DNA of 64,000 nt. It comes from Burkholderia sp. S171. Its GTDB lineage: Bacteria; Pseudomonadota; Gammaproteobacteria; Burkholderiales; Burkholderiaceae. The stretch is taken from positions 553,253-617,252 of the forward strand of contig NZ_LMUF01000052.1 of assembly GCF_009766085.1 (NCBI RefSeq), read 5' to 3'. Numbering within the stretch: the first letter of the stretch is position 1; every line of letters begins with the position of its first letter. Below, in pieces: positions 9,290 through 17,373 of the stretch. The notes beneath the pieces are model-generated. The model had not been told where the DNA came from. It did no database searches and saw only the letters and a list, made by a program, of their open reading frames with translations. A program made the position numbers and the translations under genes.

Positions 9290-9647
9290 TCGGAACGTCC
9301 CGTCGTTGCCCTGCCCTGACCGCCGGTAAAGCCGATAATTCCTCGCCAACTTTACTCGGTCCGGCGCTTTTTACCGCCCTCTCCCCACTCTCCCGAGACG
9401 TCACCCCTCCTCAATCCCCGCGCTTTAAACGTCGATACCGTGTGTTTGGCAGAACATCGATTCATCGGTTGAAAGGCACGATTTATGCATGCCTTTTCTT
9501 TCCCGAGCGCGGGCGATGAACAGGCGATGAACAATTGAGCGGCTAAAATGCATGCAATTACGCATGCTGCAACCACCGCGCTCATCGTGCATAAATCGTT
9601 GATAAAGATGCTGCGCTCAGCCTTTCACATTTGAACGACGACTCACC
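9290..9647. other. Intergenic region with long-range inverted repeat
   Basis: No gene is seen. An exact 11-bp inverted repeat, CGATTTATGCA (9479-9489) and TGCATAAATCG (9588-9598), flanks about 98 bases that also contain two further copies of GCATGC-type palindromes (ATGCATGC near 9549 and GCATGC near 9572). The segment is immediately before the hybrid kinase gene, so it may hold its promoter and an operator. Confidence 0.5.
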
Positions 9648-11909
9648 ATGACGCCTCAACGCGAGGAACCGGGCGCTGACCATTGGCAAGACGAGCCGCC
9701 ATTCCCCGTTGTACCGGAGCGTAACTTCGCTGCCCAGCGCATGACGCTCCGGGTCCTGCTGATCGCCGCCATTGTCCTGCCCTGCCTCTATGTGGCGGCC
9801 ATGTCATGGAGCGACCTGAAAGGGCGCGAGGCCGACGCCGCCGAGGTGGTTGACCGCAACGCGCACGTCGCTGAAGAACACGCGCTGAAAGTCTTCGACA
9901 TGAACGAGACGCTCAACGCCCGCGTGATCGACCTGATCGACGGCGTGGACGACGACACCCTGCACCGCGAAGAACTCGCCGTTCACGACAAGCTCGTGGC
10001 GATGGGCGGCGGTTATCCGCAAGTGGCGTCGGTGAGCATTATTGGCGCGGATGGCCGCCTGATTGCCACGAGCCGCATTTACCCCTCGCCGGATGTATCG
10101 ATTGCAACCCGCGACGACTTCGTCGGCATCCGCGACAACAAGATGTTTGAGAACGTCTCCCGCGTGATGCTCGGCAAGGTCGCGGGAGAAACTGTGTTCA
10201 ACACGGCCGTGCCGCGCAAGACCCCGGATGGCCGCTTCGATGGCATTGTCACCGTCGCGCTTCGTCCGAGTTATTTCGGCGCGTTTTACCGAGAGTTGCT
10301 GGGCGAAAACTCGACCGTATCGCTTGGCCTCACACGCGTTGACGGCGCCGTGCTCGCCTGGTATCCCACGCGGCCGCCCAATCGCATGGATCTTGCCGCC
10401 AGTTCGCCGTTGCGCGAAGCGTATGCCTCCGGAGAGCGGAACGGCGTCGTGCGGATGCGCTCAGGGCTCGACAACGAAATGAAGATCGTGGCGTTTCGAA
10501 AGGTGGGAAATTATCCGGTGTATGTCTCCAGCGGATATCCCCTCGCAACCATCTGGGCTGCGTGGTATCGGCATGTCAGCGTATTGATGTTGTCCTTGTT
10601 CGCCCCGTGCGTGGTGTTGTGGGGCGTGATCTGGTTGTCGCTGCGCCGCCTCGCCAATGAAGAAGATGCCTGGGAGCGCTGGCAGGCGGAAGCATCGATG
10701 CGCCGTTCGATCGAATCGGCTTACCGGCAGGCGCGCAAGATGGAAGCGCTGGGCAATCTGGTCGGCAGTGTCGCGCATGATTTCAACAACCTGCTGATGA
10801 TCCTTTCAACGAACGTCCAGATTGTCCGGCGACGCGGCGCGACGGGATTGGATCGTGAGTTGTCGGCCATGGAACGTGCGCTTAAAAGCGGCCAGTCGCT
10901 GACGCGCCAGTTGCTGGGCGTCGCCCGCAAGCAGCCGCTGCGCAACGAGACTATTGCCATCGGCAAGTGGCTGCCGGCCTGCCGTGAACTGCTGAAAGCG
11001 TCGCTGGGCGCGAAGGTTGCGCTGAATCTGGAAACGACTAACGACGTGTGGCCGGTTCGTGTCGATGCCGCCGAACTGGAGCTTGCGCTGATCAACGTGG
11101 CCGTGAACGCCCGCGACGCCATGCCGAGCGGCGGCACCTTTTCGGTGCGCGCAGACAACGTGCATTTTCGCCACGAGGACGGCTTTCCGATCATCGGCGA
11201 ATTCGTGCAGTTGACGCTGGAAGATACCGGCGCAGGCATGGGTCCCGACGTCCTCGGCCGCGCGTTCGAACCGTTGTTCACCACCAAGTCAAAAGGCATG
11301 GGGACCGGGCTGGGCCTGCCGCAAGTGTTCGCGTTCTGCGAGCGGGCGGGCGGCGTGGCGACTATCGACAGTGCGGTTGGCGCAGGCACGTCGGTGCGTC
11401 TCTATCTGCCGCGCGCGAGTGCAATTGCACCCGAAGCGCTCGACACGCAACATGACACGGCCACAACCGGCGAATCGCACGGGCTGCGCGTGCTGCTGGT
11501 GGAAGATAACGAAGAAGTTGCTGCAGGCACCGAAGCGTTGTTGTCGATGATGAATCACGACGTCACGCATATCTTCAATGCGGACGGCGCGATCGCCGTG
11601 CTGGAGGCGGCCCGTCGCGACGTCGCCAATGACGGTGCGCTGCCGTTCGACGTCGTGCTCTCCGATATCCACATGCCGGGCAAACTGAACGGCATCGACC
11701 TGGCCGAGATCCTGCAAAGCTGGACGCCGCGCGTGCCGGTGATTCTTGTCACGGGTTATGCCGAAGAACTGGACCGGGCGCGTCAGGTCGATGCGCGTGT
11801 GCTCTCCAAACCGTTCGATATCGCCCTGCTCGATTCGCTTCTGCAAGCCATTCGCGAAGACCTGAGCGCACGCGCCGACAATCGCGAACACGGCGAAGCG
11901 CCGCACTGA
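9648..11909 (+). CDS. Hybrid sensor histidine kinase with periplasmic sensor domain
   Basis: Membrane-bound hybrid kinase of 753 residues. A transmembrane helix (about 31-51) and a second one (about 306-328) bracket a periplasmic region of some 250 residues that looks like a double-Cache-type sensor (SIIGADGRLIATSRIYP, then SRVMLGKVAGETVFNTAVPR). The HisKA-type box is GSVAHDFNNLLM with H near residue 377, the HATPase domain shows NVAVNARDAMP, DTGAGMG and GTGLGLPQVFAF, and a C-terminal receiver domain carries VLLVEDNEEV and the phospho-acceptor D near 673 (VVLSDIHMPG). No DNA-binding output domain is adjacent, so the phosphate may pass to a regulator elsewhere. The ligand is unknown. Confidence 0.92.
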   Translation: MTPQREEPGADHWQDEPPFPVVPERNFAAQRMTLRVLLIAAIVLPCLYVAAMSWSDLKGREADAAEVVDRNAHVAEEHALKVFDMNETLNARVIDLIDGVDDDTLHREELAVHDKLVAMGGGYPQVASVSIIGADGRLIATSRIYPSPDVSIATRDDFVGIRDNKMFENVSRVMLGKVAGETVFNTAVPRKTPDGRFDGIVTVALRPSYFGAFYRELLGENSTVSLGLTRVDGAVLAWYPTRPPNRMDLAASSPLREAYASGERNGVVRMRSGLDNEMKIVAFRKVGNYPVYVSSGYPLATIWAAWYRHVSVLMLSLFAPCVVLWGVIWLSLRRLANEEDAWERWQAEASMRRSIESAYRQARKMEALGNLVGSVAHDFNNLLMILSTNVQIVRRRGATGLDRELSAMERALKSGQSLTRQLLGVARKQPLRNETIAIGKWLPACRELLKASLGAKVALNLETTNDVWPVRVDAAELELALINVAVNARDAMPSGGTFSVRADNVHFRHEDGFPIIGEFVQLTLEDTGAGMGPDVLGRAFEPLFTTKSKGMGTGLGLPQVFAFCERAGGVATIDSAVGAGTSVRLYLPRASAIAPEALDTQHDTATTGESHGLRVLLVEDNEEVAAGTEALLSMMNHDVTHIFNADGAIAVLEAARRDVANDGALPFDVVLSDIHMPGKLNGIDLAEILQSWTPRVPVILVTGYAEELDRARQVDARVLSKPFDIALLDSLLQAIREDLSARADNREHGEAPH

Positions 11910-12105
11910 GCACAAGCGCCTTTTTCCACATGGTTTGTAAAAACATCCGCTCGCCGGTGGGTGCGGGGCGGGATCGCGTTGGGCGGTCAACGGCGTTGCA
12001 GCGCGCACGCCCGCGACCCGGCACGCGAGTTGCGAGTCTGTGAAGGAATTGCGGCGAATCCGTCTGATGCATCGCCACTCAATCCAGGCCACCCAGGAGG
12101 CAGCC

Positions 12106-13368
12106 ATGCGACACACAGTTATTGGTATCTTCGATACCTACGACCAAGCCGAAGTGGCGCGCAGCGCACTGGTAGCGTCGGGGTTTGCGCGTTCCGACGT
12201 CGAACTCCAGGCCGCGCCGGACCCATCCTCGCCCGGTGACCCCGCGCTCGCGTCGGGCATTGGCATTGGCCAGCCGCCTGAAACCGGCGGCGTGCTGGCA
12301 AACATCGAACGCTTCTTTTCGATGCTGTTCGGGGGCCGCGATCAACCGCCCGAAGTGGCGCATTACTCCGAGGCCGTGCGGCGCGGAGCGGTGCTGGTGG
12401 CCGTCGATACCGCCACCGAGACGCTCGCCGATACCGCGCGCCAGACGCTGGCCGAACAAGGCGCAATCGATATAGACGAACGCGCGGCTAGCTGGGGCAC
12501 GCTGAATCATTCACGCACGGGAGCACCGGTCGCCGATGAAGCCGCGAGCCGCGATCATTCGCTGCTCGACGAACTCGGCTTGGGCACGGGCAGCGCGGTG
12601 CCGGGACACGCGCCGGTGAATCCGGCAGTGGATCCGCTTGACCCCGTTCGCGCCGACGTCAACCGGGATGCAAGCCGGGTACGCGCTTATCCGCATGCGG
12701 ATCGTGACGATCCGGCTGTGCGGCCGCTCGACCCGATCAGCCCGTTGAGTCCGGTCAGCCGCGATGACTTTGCCGGCGAAAGCGATTCCACTTATCGCAC
12801 GACTGGCGGCGAACCGATGACTAGCGGCACGGCTTGGCGTGACACGAACGAGACAACATTGCGCGCAGCGGGTGCGGAAGATCCGTTGACCGGAACAACG
12901 CCCGCGCAAGGCTGGCGCGCTGTGGATCCTCTTGATCCGCTCGATCCGCTCGATGAAACCGAATCGTCGGCTCGAGTGGGTGCCGCTGGCGCCATGAGCG
13001 CGACGGGTTCGCCGGTGCCGGGTACGCTGAGCCAAACCGGTGACTCATCGCTTGGGACACATGCGAGCACGCGAAGCACGATGCCGGACGAGTACATGGA
13101 ATACGAAGACGAGTTCCGCACGGACTACGAGTCGAAGTACGCGGCGACGGGTACGCGTTACGAAGAGTACGAGGAAGCGTATCGATACGGCGTGACAGCG
13201 GGCAGCGACGAGCGCTATCACCGCCGCAACTGGGACGATTCGATGGAAACTGAACTGCGCCGCGATTGGGAAGGCCGTAGTTCAGGCGGCCATGACACGT
13301 GGGAGCGGTTCAAGCTCGCGGTGCGTCATGGCTGGGAGCGGGTGACGGGGCATCAACATCACCTGTAA
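12106..13368 (+). CDS. Stress-type protein with general-stress-protein-17M-like N-terminus
   Basis: The first ~110 residues (TVIGIFDTYDQAEVARSALV...) resemble the general stress protein 17M / YflT-like alpha-beta domain, here split by a loop that includes FFSMLFGG. The middle ~200 residues are low-complexity, with recurrent PLDP / VDPLDP units (for example AVDPLDPLDPLDETE), and the end is rich in tyrosine and acid (YEEYEEAYRYG) and closes with a small helical WERFKLAVRHGWERVTG. The start ATG at 12106 has a strong AGGAGG six bases before it. A perfect terminator follows. Proteins of this plan are seen in Burkholderiales; the role is unknown, probably stress-related. Confidence 0.7.
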   Translation: MRHTVIGIFDTYDQAEVARSALVASGFARSDVELQAAPDPSSPGDPALASGIGIGQPPETGGVLANIERFFSMLFGGRDQPPEVAHYSEAVRRGAVLVAVDTATETLADTARQTLAEQGAIDIDERAASWGTLNHSRTGAPVADEAASRDHSLLDELGLGTGSAVPGHAPVNPAVDPLDPVRADVNRDASRVRAYPHADRDDPAVRPLDPISPLSPVSRDDFAGESDSTYRTTGGEPMTSGTAWRDTNETTLRAAGAEDPLTGTTPAQGWRAVDPLDPLDPLDETESSARVGAAGAMSATGSPVPGTLSQTGDSSLGTHASTRSTMPDEYMEYEDEFRTDYESKYAATGTRYEEYEEAYRYGVTAGSDERYHRRNWDDSMETELRRDWEGRSSGGHDTWERFKLAVRHGWERVTGHQHHL

Positions 13369-13400
13369 CTCTTAGTGCTTGTTGTTTGACAACGTTTGAA

Positions 13401-13438
13401 ACGTCAACGGCCCGCTTTAGCGGGCCGTTGACGTTTTG
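13401..13438 (+). terminator. Rho-independent terminator
   Basis: A 15-bp perfect stem (ACGTCAACGGCCCGC at 13401-13415 and its inverse at 13420-13434) with a TTTA loop and a following TTTT. It ends the stress-protein gene. Being symmetric and AT-poor on the other side, it may also serve the convergent FMN reductase gene. Confidence 0.9.
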
Positions 13439-13455
13439 CTGACGGGTTTTGCAGG

Positions 13456-14010
13456 CTAAACCGTCGCGAGGCGCTGAACCCATGCAACGTATTTATCGAC
13501 GAAATTTTGCAGGAACTTGCGCGTGTCCTCACTCACGATCGTGCCGCTGGCATCGATACGGTTTAGATCGTGCTTGACGAACATCTCCGGATGACCGATG
13601 AGAGGGACATCGAGGTACGCGAGCACATTTCGCAGATGCGCCTGCGCGAGCGCCGTGCCCGTTGCGCCCGGTGACGTGCCGAGCACCGCGCCCGGCTTGT
13701 TGCCCCACGCGCTGTGGCCCCACGGCCGCGAACCCCAGTCCAGCGCATTCTTCAGCACGCCGGGAATCGAGCGGTTGTATTCCGCCGTCACGAATAGCAG
13801 GCCATTCGCCGCCGCTATCTTTTCCTTGAAGGTTCGCGCGACTTCGGGAAAGTCGCTGTCGTAGTCCTGGCTATAGAGCGGCAGGCTCGCGATATCCAGA
13901 AACTCGAACGAAAAATCCGGCGGCGCAAGCGACACCACCGCATGCGCAAGCTGCTTGTTGAATGAGTCTCGGCGAATGCTGCCAACAACAACCGCAATCT
14001 TGTAGGTCAT
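13456..14010 (-). CDS. NAD(P)H-dependent FMN reductase
   Basis: Flavodoxin-like oxidoreductase, 184 residues, of the ChrR/YieF class that reduces quinones, chromate or azo compounds with FMN. The FMN phosphate loop GSIRRDSFNKQLA is at the N-terminus, and the flavin-edge motif FVTAEYNRSIPGVLKNALDWGSRPW is canonical (consensus PEYNxSxPGxLKNAxDW). The gene is convergent with the stress-protein gene and stands alone. The substrate cannot be read from sequence. Confidence 0.92.
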   Translation of the reverse strand: MTYKIAVVVGSIRRDSFNKQLAHAVVSLAPPDFSFEFLDIASLPLYSQDYDSDFPEVARTFKEKIAAANGLLFVTAEYNRSIPGVLKNALDWGSRPWGHSAWGNKPGAVLGTSPGATGTALAQAHLRNVLAYLDVPLIGHPEMFVKHDLNRIDASGTIVSEDTRKFLQNFVDKYVAWVQRLATV

Positions 14011-14253
14011 GGCTTGTCCCGGTGACTGAATGAAGCGGAATGATGAACTGCATCCACGAATGTGATGCGCGCCAGCCGACCCATCATAGGCGTTCGACCG
14101 GGGCCAAGGCTATCGGAATTGGGTCGGATTGACGTGCGGACCAGCGTCTGGCGATGCCCATTCTTGTCGCCGTCTTGCTCCATTCTGCTGCGAGATGGGC
14201 GTTTCGATCGATACCGGGCGACAGCCCCGTTTCAAGCCATTTTCGAGATGATT

Positions 14254-14294
14254 TCCACAAAGTTGTCCACAGAAACTGTGGACAACTTTGTGGA
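14254..14294. repeat. 19-bp perfect palindrome with DnaA-box-like arms
   Basis: TCCACAAAGTTGTCCACAG at 14254-14272 and its exact inverse at 14276-14294 are separated by AAA. Each arm contains TTGTCCACA, one base from the consensus DnaA box TTATCCACA, giving two boxes head to head. It is in the 386-base gap between the FMN reductase and a small secreted-protein gene (14011-14396), which holds no gene that I can see. The following TGTTTAATAA has no clear T-run. It could be a transcription terminator, a DnaA-binding cluster or a mobile-type repeat. Confidence 0.75.
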
Positions 14295-14396
14295 TGTTTA
14301 ATAATTCGCACTAAACCGCCCAAGGTTTGGCGGAATAGGGCTAGACGCGTGACGAAGACCGTTAAAAGCGCGGTTATCGGAGCGTTAAATCAGACG

Positions 14397-14537
14397 TTAT
14401 TGACCGAAGAACACATTGCATTGCGACGGCGGACCTTGGCACGTCGATGACTGTGAATTGGCGTTGGTAGCAGCGCCGGCAGTACCTGCGACAGCGAACA
14501 AAGCGATAACGGCGAACAGGGAAAGTATGCGTTTCAT
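14397..14537 (-). CDS. Small secreted protein (46 aa)
   Basis: Too short to stand out, but well formed. It starts MKRILSLFAVIALFAVAG, a clean signal peptide with probable cleavage after AGA, and ends with a mature part of about 24 residues containing two cysteines (STCQGPPSQCNVFFGQ) that could form a disulfide. A GAGG ribosome-binding site lies eight bases before the ATG. A 7-bp inverted repeat (14621-14639) lies about 85 bases upstream. Similar tiny exported peptides are common in Burkholderia genomes but unassigned. Function unknown. Confidence 0.65.
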   Translation of the reverse strand: MKRILSLFAVIALFAVAGTAGAATNANSQSSTCQGPPSQCNVFFGQ

Positions 14538-14620
14538 GAGATACCTCGGTGAGTTGGCAACGATCGAGCCGGATCGGTGAACCGAGAATATCGATTAAGC
14601 GGATGCAGAAAAATGCCGAT

Positions 14621-14639
14621 GTAAGGAATTCATCCTTAC
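14621..14639. promoter_or_regulatory. Inverted repeat GTAAGGA-N5-TCCTTAC
   Basis: Perfect 7-bp arms around ATTCA, upstream of the 46-residue secreted-protein gene on the minus strand. The spacing and GTAAG/CTTAC ends look like a binding site for a dimeric response regulator or metal regulator. The operator role is inferred. Confidence 0.45.
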
Positions 14640-14769
14640 CGAAAACGCAAGGATTGGCATGCTGCGGGCCGATCAGCGACCGATCATCTCTCGCGTGAAG
14701 ACACAAAACTTCACATTCATGCGCGATGGACAACAATATGTTTTCTCAATCGACATTGGTCATCGATAG

Positions 14770-14795
14770 CGATGTGAATAGACTGCTTCACATCG
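14770..14795. promoter_or_regulatory. Inverted repeat upstream of DUF4148 gene
   Basis: CGATGTGAA (14770-14778) and TTCACATCG (14787-14795) form exact 9-bp arms separated by eight bases, 43 bases before the DUF4148 gene. It is a plausible operator; a related TTCACATTC stands at about 14709. The remaining part of the 300-base gap 14538-14837 shows no gene. Confidence 0.45.
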
Positions 14796-14837
14796 ATGGC
14801 GTGAAACGCGCCATCTCCAAACAGTCAAGGGTTCATC

Positions 14838-15125
14838 ATGAAACGCGCGCTTATCGGAAGTTTGTTTGTCGCCGTGCTGGTCTCATCGGCACCTGTTTTT
14901 GCCCAATCCACCGACACCGTTCAGCAAAACGCCTACGCGCCGAGAACGCGGGCCGAGGTGAAGGCGGAACTGATCGCCGCCCAAAAGAGCGGCGAGCTCG
15001 ACGCGATCCATTCGGAAAGTTATCCCCAGTTGTTGCCGTATCAAACAGCGCGCTTTGAACGCGTCACATCGGGAACGGATACGACCGTGACGCAAGCGAA
15101 TGGTCTGCGCGTCAGCACGCAATGA
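14838..15125 (+). CDS. DUF4148 secreted protein
   Basis: 95-residue exported protein. The signal peptide MKRALIGSLFVAVLVSSAPVFA is followed by the DUF4148 core, TRAEVKAELIAAQKSGELDAI. This family is strongly expanded in Burkholderia and relatives and has no settled function; members are periplasmic and often stress-induced. The gene stands alone between a regulatory inverted repeat and the convergent hipA gene. Confidence 0.85.
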   Translation: MKRALIGSLFVAVLVSSAPVFAQSTDTVQQNAYAPRTRAEVKAELIAAQKSGELDAIHSESYPQLLPYQTARFERVTSGTDTTVTQANGLRVSTQ

Positions 15126-15216
15126 GCGCAACGGGGGAAGGCGTAACGCGGCGGACGGAATTGTTGACTTCGCGTTAGCGGTGGAAGGTCGCTCAGAGGG
15201 TGAGCGGCTTACATGT

Positions 15217-16545
15217 CTAACGTGCCTTGTGCGAGAACGGCCCGTCAAGGCTCGCGTAGGGGTTGGGTTCCTTGCGACGCTCCGGCTCGTTTGAGTCTGA
15301 CAGTCCAGCCTGCTCACGCAGGGGCGCAGGCACACTCTTGCCGGGTTTGGCATCAGGCCTGATGTCTTCAAGACCTTGCGCCCAGGCATCGAGCATTCGT
15401 TTGGCGACGTCTTGAAAGCCAGGGAAACGGTCGACAGATTCTCGTACAAGGGGCAGGACAGCCTGCACGGCCGCGGTGACGCGCTCCACGCTATCCGTCA
15501 TGTCGGCCGAAGTCAGGCCTAGCCACGCGCCGCCGTAACGTACAAGCGCTTTGCCCGACGCCCATACACGCTTGCCGTACAAAGGCAACGCTGGAAGATT
15601 CGTCCTGTAACGCGGATAGACCGTCACCGTAACGATGTCATAGACCGGGGCAAGGCGGACATCGTCCGCGCTCGTGTAAGTCACGGCGAAATTCTTCAGG
15701 TGTGCATCCGCATTTCTCAGCGCAATGTTCAAGAGGTGCAGCGTAAAGAGCTTGCGAGCGCTTTCCTTGACGTGGCCACCGAGGCTGAATTCCTGTGTCA
15801 GTTTAGCCAGGTCTTCAAGGGTTCCCTTGCGATACTTCTCGATAGGATCCAAGCCCTTCAATGCGCAATAATCTTCGACAGCCAGCCACTTGCCGCCTTT
15901 CGTGCGGTCGAATCGGCGGATAGCGAGAACCTGACCGTCATCCGAGAGCCTCGTTTCCGGGACCTCCAGTCCAGCCTGGCGCGCGACCTCGAGGCAGAGG
16001 TATTCGTTGACGGATAGCCAGGGAATATCGTCGAAACCCGTCTTCAGGATAAATTCTCCCGTCCAGACGGTTGCCTTGTCCTCGCGTCTGGCCAGCGCCT
16101 TCGGCATGACACCCGAAATGCCCTGTGTCACCCCCTCATCCAGAAGATGCAGGAGGTTCTCGCGCGAGTCAGTGGACGCGAGCAGATCCGATATCTGCAG
16201 GTTACCGCCCACTGCTCCAGGCGAGATGCCGCGCGGCACGACTTGAACTCGCCCAATACTGGTAGCACCGGTTAGTGCAAGCAAACCCATATCGGTTACA
16301 TCCGCATGCGGACCCAAAGTTTCGCGAATGCGGTCTTTCTTGTAGCCCTCAGGCAGGTTCATCTGAAAAAACGGATGAAGTCCTTTTTTCCAGACATAGG
16401 ACTCGGCGCGAACCGGCATCAGCAGCGAAACAAGGTTCTCCGCCGGGACGTCAGGAAGGTAAGTGAACACACCGCTGCCGGCCTCTTCCGTCAGGGTGCC
16501 AACGAGCTTCGAATCGACGTAAACATCGAGGACGGGTCCGCTCAT
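15217..16545 (-). CDS. hipA: HipA-family serine/threonine kinase toxin
   Basis: HipA-type toxin kinase. In E. coli HipA phosphorylates glutamyl-tRNA synthetase and induces persistence. The 442-residue length fits. Key residues are visible: the phosphorylatable loop SGVMPKAL at 144-151 (family SGxQPK), a lysine in FILK near 168, the catalytic ALRNADAHLKNF with N278, D280, H282 and K284-N285, and the metal-binding APVYDIV with D303. All parts of the kinase core are intact, so it should be active. Its ATG overlaps the hipB stop by one base (TAATG), ensuring coupling to the antitoxin. The C-terminal ~50 residues (EPERRKEPNPY...) are a short disordered tail. The target in this organism is unknown. 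Confidence 0.93.
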   Translation of the reverse strand: MSGPVLDVYVDSKLVGTLTEEAGSGVFTYLPDVPAENLVSLLMPVRAESYVWKKGLHPFFQMNLPEGYKKDRIRETLGPHADVTDMGLLALTGATSIGRVQVVPRGISPGAVGGNLQISDLLASTDSRENLLHLLDEGVTQGISGVMPKALARREDKATVWTGEFILKTGFDDIPWLSVNEYLCLEVARQAGLEVPETRLSDDGQVLAIRRFDRTKGGKWLAVEDYCALKGLDPIEKYRKGTLEDLAKLTQEFSLGGHVKESARKLFTLHLLNIALRNADAHLKNFAVTYTSADDVRLAPVYDIVTVTVYPRYRTNLPALPLYGKRVWASGKALVRYGGAWLGLTSADMTDSVERVTAAVQAVLPLVRESVDRFPGFQDVAKRMLDAWAQGLEDIRPDAKPGKSVPAPLREQAGLSDSNEPERRKEPNPYASLDGPFSHKAR

Positions 16546-16874
16546 TAGGACGCCTTGCCGGCATCGGTTTTCATGAGACGCTGACCCGTGCCGGGCCGTA
16601 CCCGCTGGCGCGAGGCGGGGGCACGATCGTCTGCTGACTCGCTGAGTACGTCATCGAGCGTTCGTCGGTGACCCGCCGGCCGCACGAACGTCTCAAGTCC
16701 AACTGCGTTGAAAAGGCTCATCATCTTGACCGCACCCAACTCGGCCAACGCGCCCGTCTCAAAGAGACTGATGCGTGCACGTTGAACGCCGCTACGCTGC
16801 GCGACTTCCCCTTGAGTCAAATTTGCCTCAATTCTGGCCCGCTTGAAGGCTCCACCCAATTCGGCAAGGTTCAT
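16545..16874 (-). CDS. hipB: HipB-family antitoxin, XRE helix-turn-helix
   Basis: 109-residue DNA-binding antitoxin that should neutralise HipA and repress the operon. The helix-turn-helix covers about residues 6-60 (FKRARIEANLTQGEVAQRSG, then RARISLFETG). The C-terminal ~40 residues are basic and flexible (APASRQRVRPGTGQRLMKTD), as in other HipB proteins whose tail is degraded. It lies directly upstream of hipA, with paired operator sites 77-134 bases before its start. Confidence 0.9.
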   Translation of the reverse strand: MNLAELGGAFKRARIEANLTQGEVAQRSGVQRARISLFETGALAELGAVKMMSLFNAVGLETFVRPAGHRRTLDDVLSESADDRAPASRQRVRPGTGQRLMKTDAGKAS

Positions 16875-16950
16875 GTTTAATATACCTTACATTAATTGCC
16901 ATTTAAGTCTTAACGTATTCTATACGAAACATTACCCGTCCGCATGTTAA

Positions 16951-16968
16951 TGTTCAATATAACGAACA
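16951..16968. promoter_or_regulatory. hipBA operator 1, TGTTC-N8-GAACA
   Basis: TGTTCAATATAACGAACA is a perfect 5-bp dyad with an 8-base spacer, the same architecture as the E. coli HipB operator (TATCC-N8-GGATA). It lies 77 bases before the hipB start and pairs with the second copy at 16991. Autorepression by HipB is the natural reading. Confidence 0.75.
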
Positions 16969-16990
16969 CAAATGGTAAATAGAAATTTTA

Positions 16991-17008
16991 TGTTCTTTAT
17001 ATTGAACA
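16991..17008. promoter_or_regulatory. hipBA operator 2, TGTTC-N8-GAACA
   Basis: TGTTCTTTATATTGAACA, 40 bases (about four helical turns) from operator 1 and in mirror orientation: the whole 22-base unit TTAATGTTCAATATAA[C/A]GAACA is inversely repeated with a single mismatch. The helical phasing fits cooperative binding or looping by HipB-HipA. Confidence 0.75.
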
Positions 17009-17150
17009 TTAACTGACGATCGTAACGGTATTTCGGGATCGACTGGCCCGTCTCCACGCGATACGGGCAGCAGATGCGGATAGCGGCTTCAGAACGCCTT
17101 GCGGACGGCTCGATCAGCTACTTCGAGCCGATGGGATGCCCGACCGGCGG

Positions 17151-17309
17151 TTAACGCGGGTGGGCGTTTGCGATCGCGCCACGCGATGCAAGTGTTAGAT
17201 CGATGCCTTGCCATTTGAATGTCGAAACGCCGAGCGCAATGCAGCCCACGAACGTCATCACGAACACCAGCAGCATGATCCTGGTTTTCAAACCCACGTG
17301 TGTCCTCAT
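17151..17309 (-). CDS. Putative small membrane protein (52 aa)
   Basis: Short open frame beginning MRTHVGLKTRIMLLVFVMTF with one clear membrane helix (about residues 11-32) and a short polar end (FKWQGIDLTLASRGAIANAH). A positively charged N-terminus would place it with the C-terminus outside. There is no strong ribosome-binding site, so expression is uncertain. It lies between the hipBA control region and the AEC permease gene, on the minus strand. Confidence 0.4.
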   Translation of the reverse strand: MRTHVGLKTRIMLLVFVMTFVGCIALGVSTFKWQGIDLTLASRGAIANAHPR

Positions 17310-17373
17310 GGTCTGGAGCAGATAAATTCTATGCTTCCCGTTTCACGAGAACACAGCCTTTCGACATCCGCTC

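Noticed and set aside
9390..9405. Iteron-like CTCCCGAGACGTCACC
   Set aside because: The spacer between the two blocks is four bases instead of six and GGTGAG is GGTGAC, so it does not fit the iteron.
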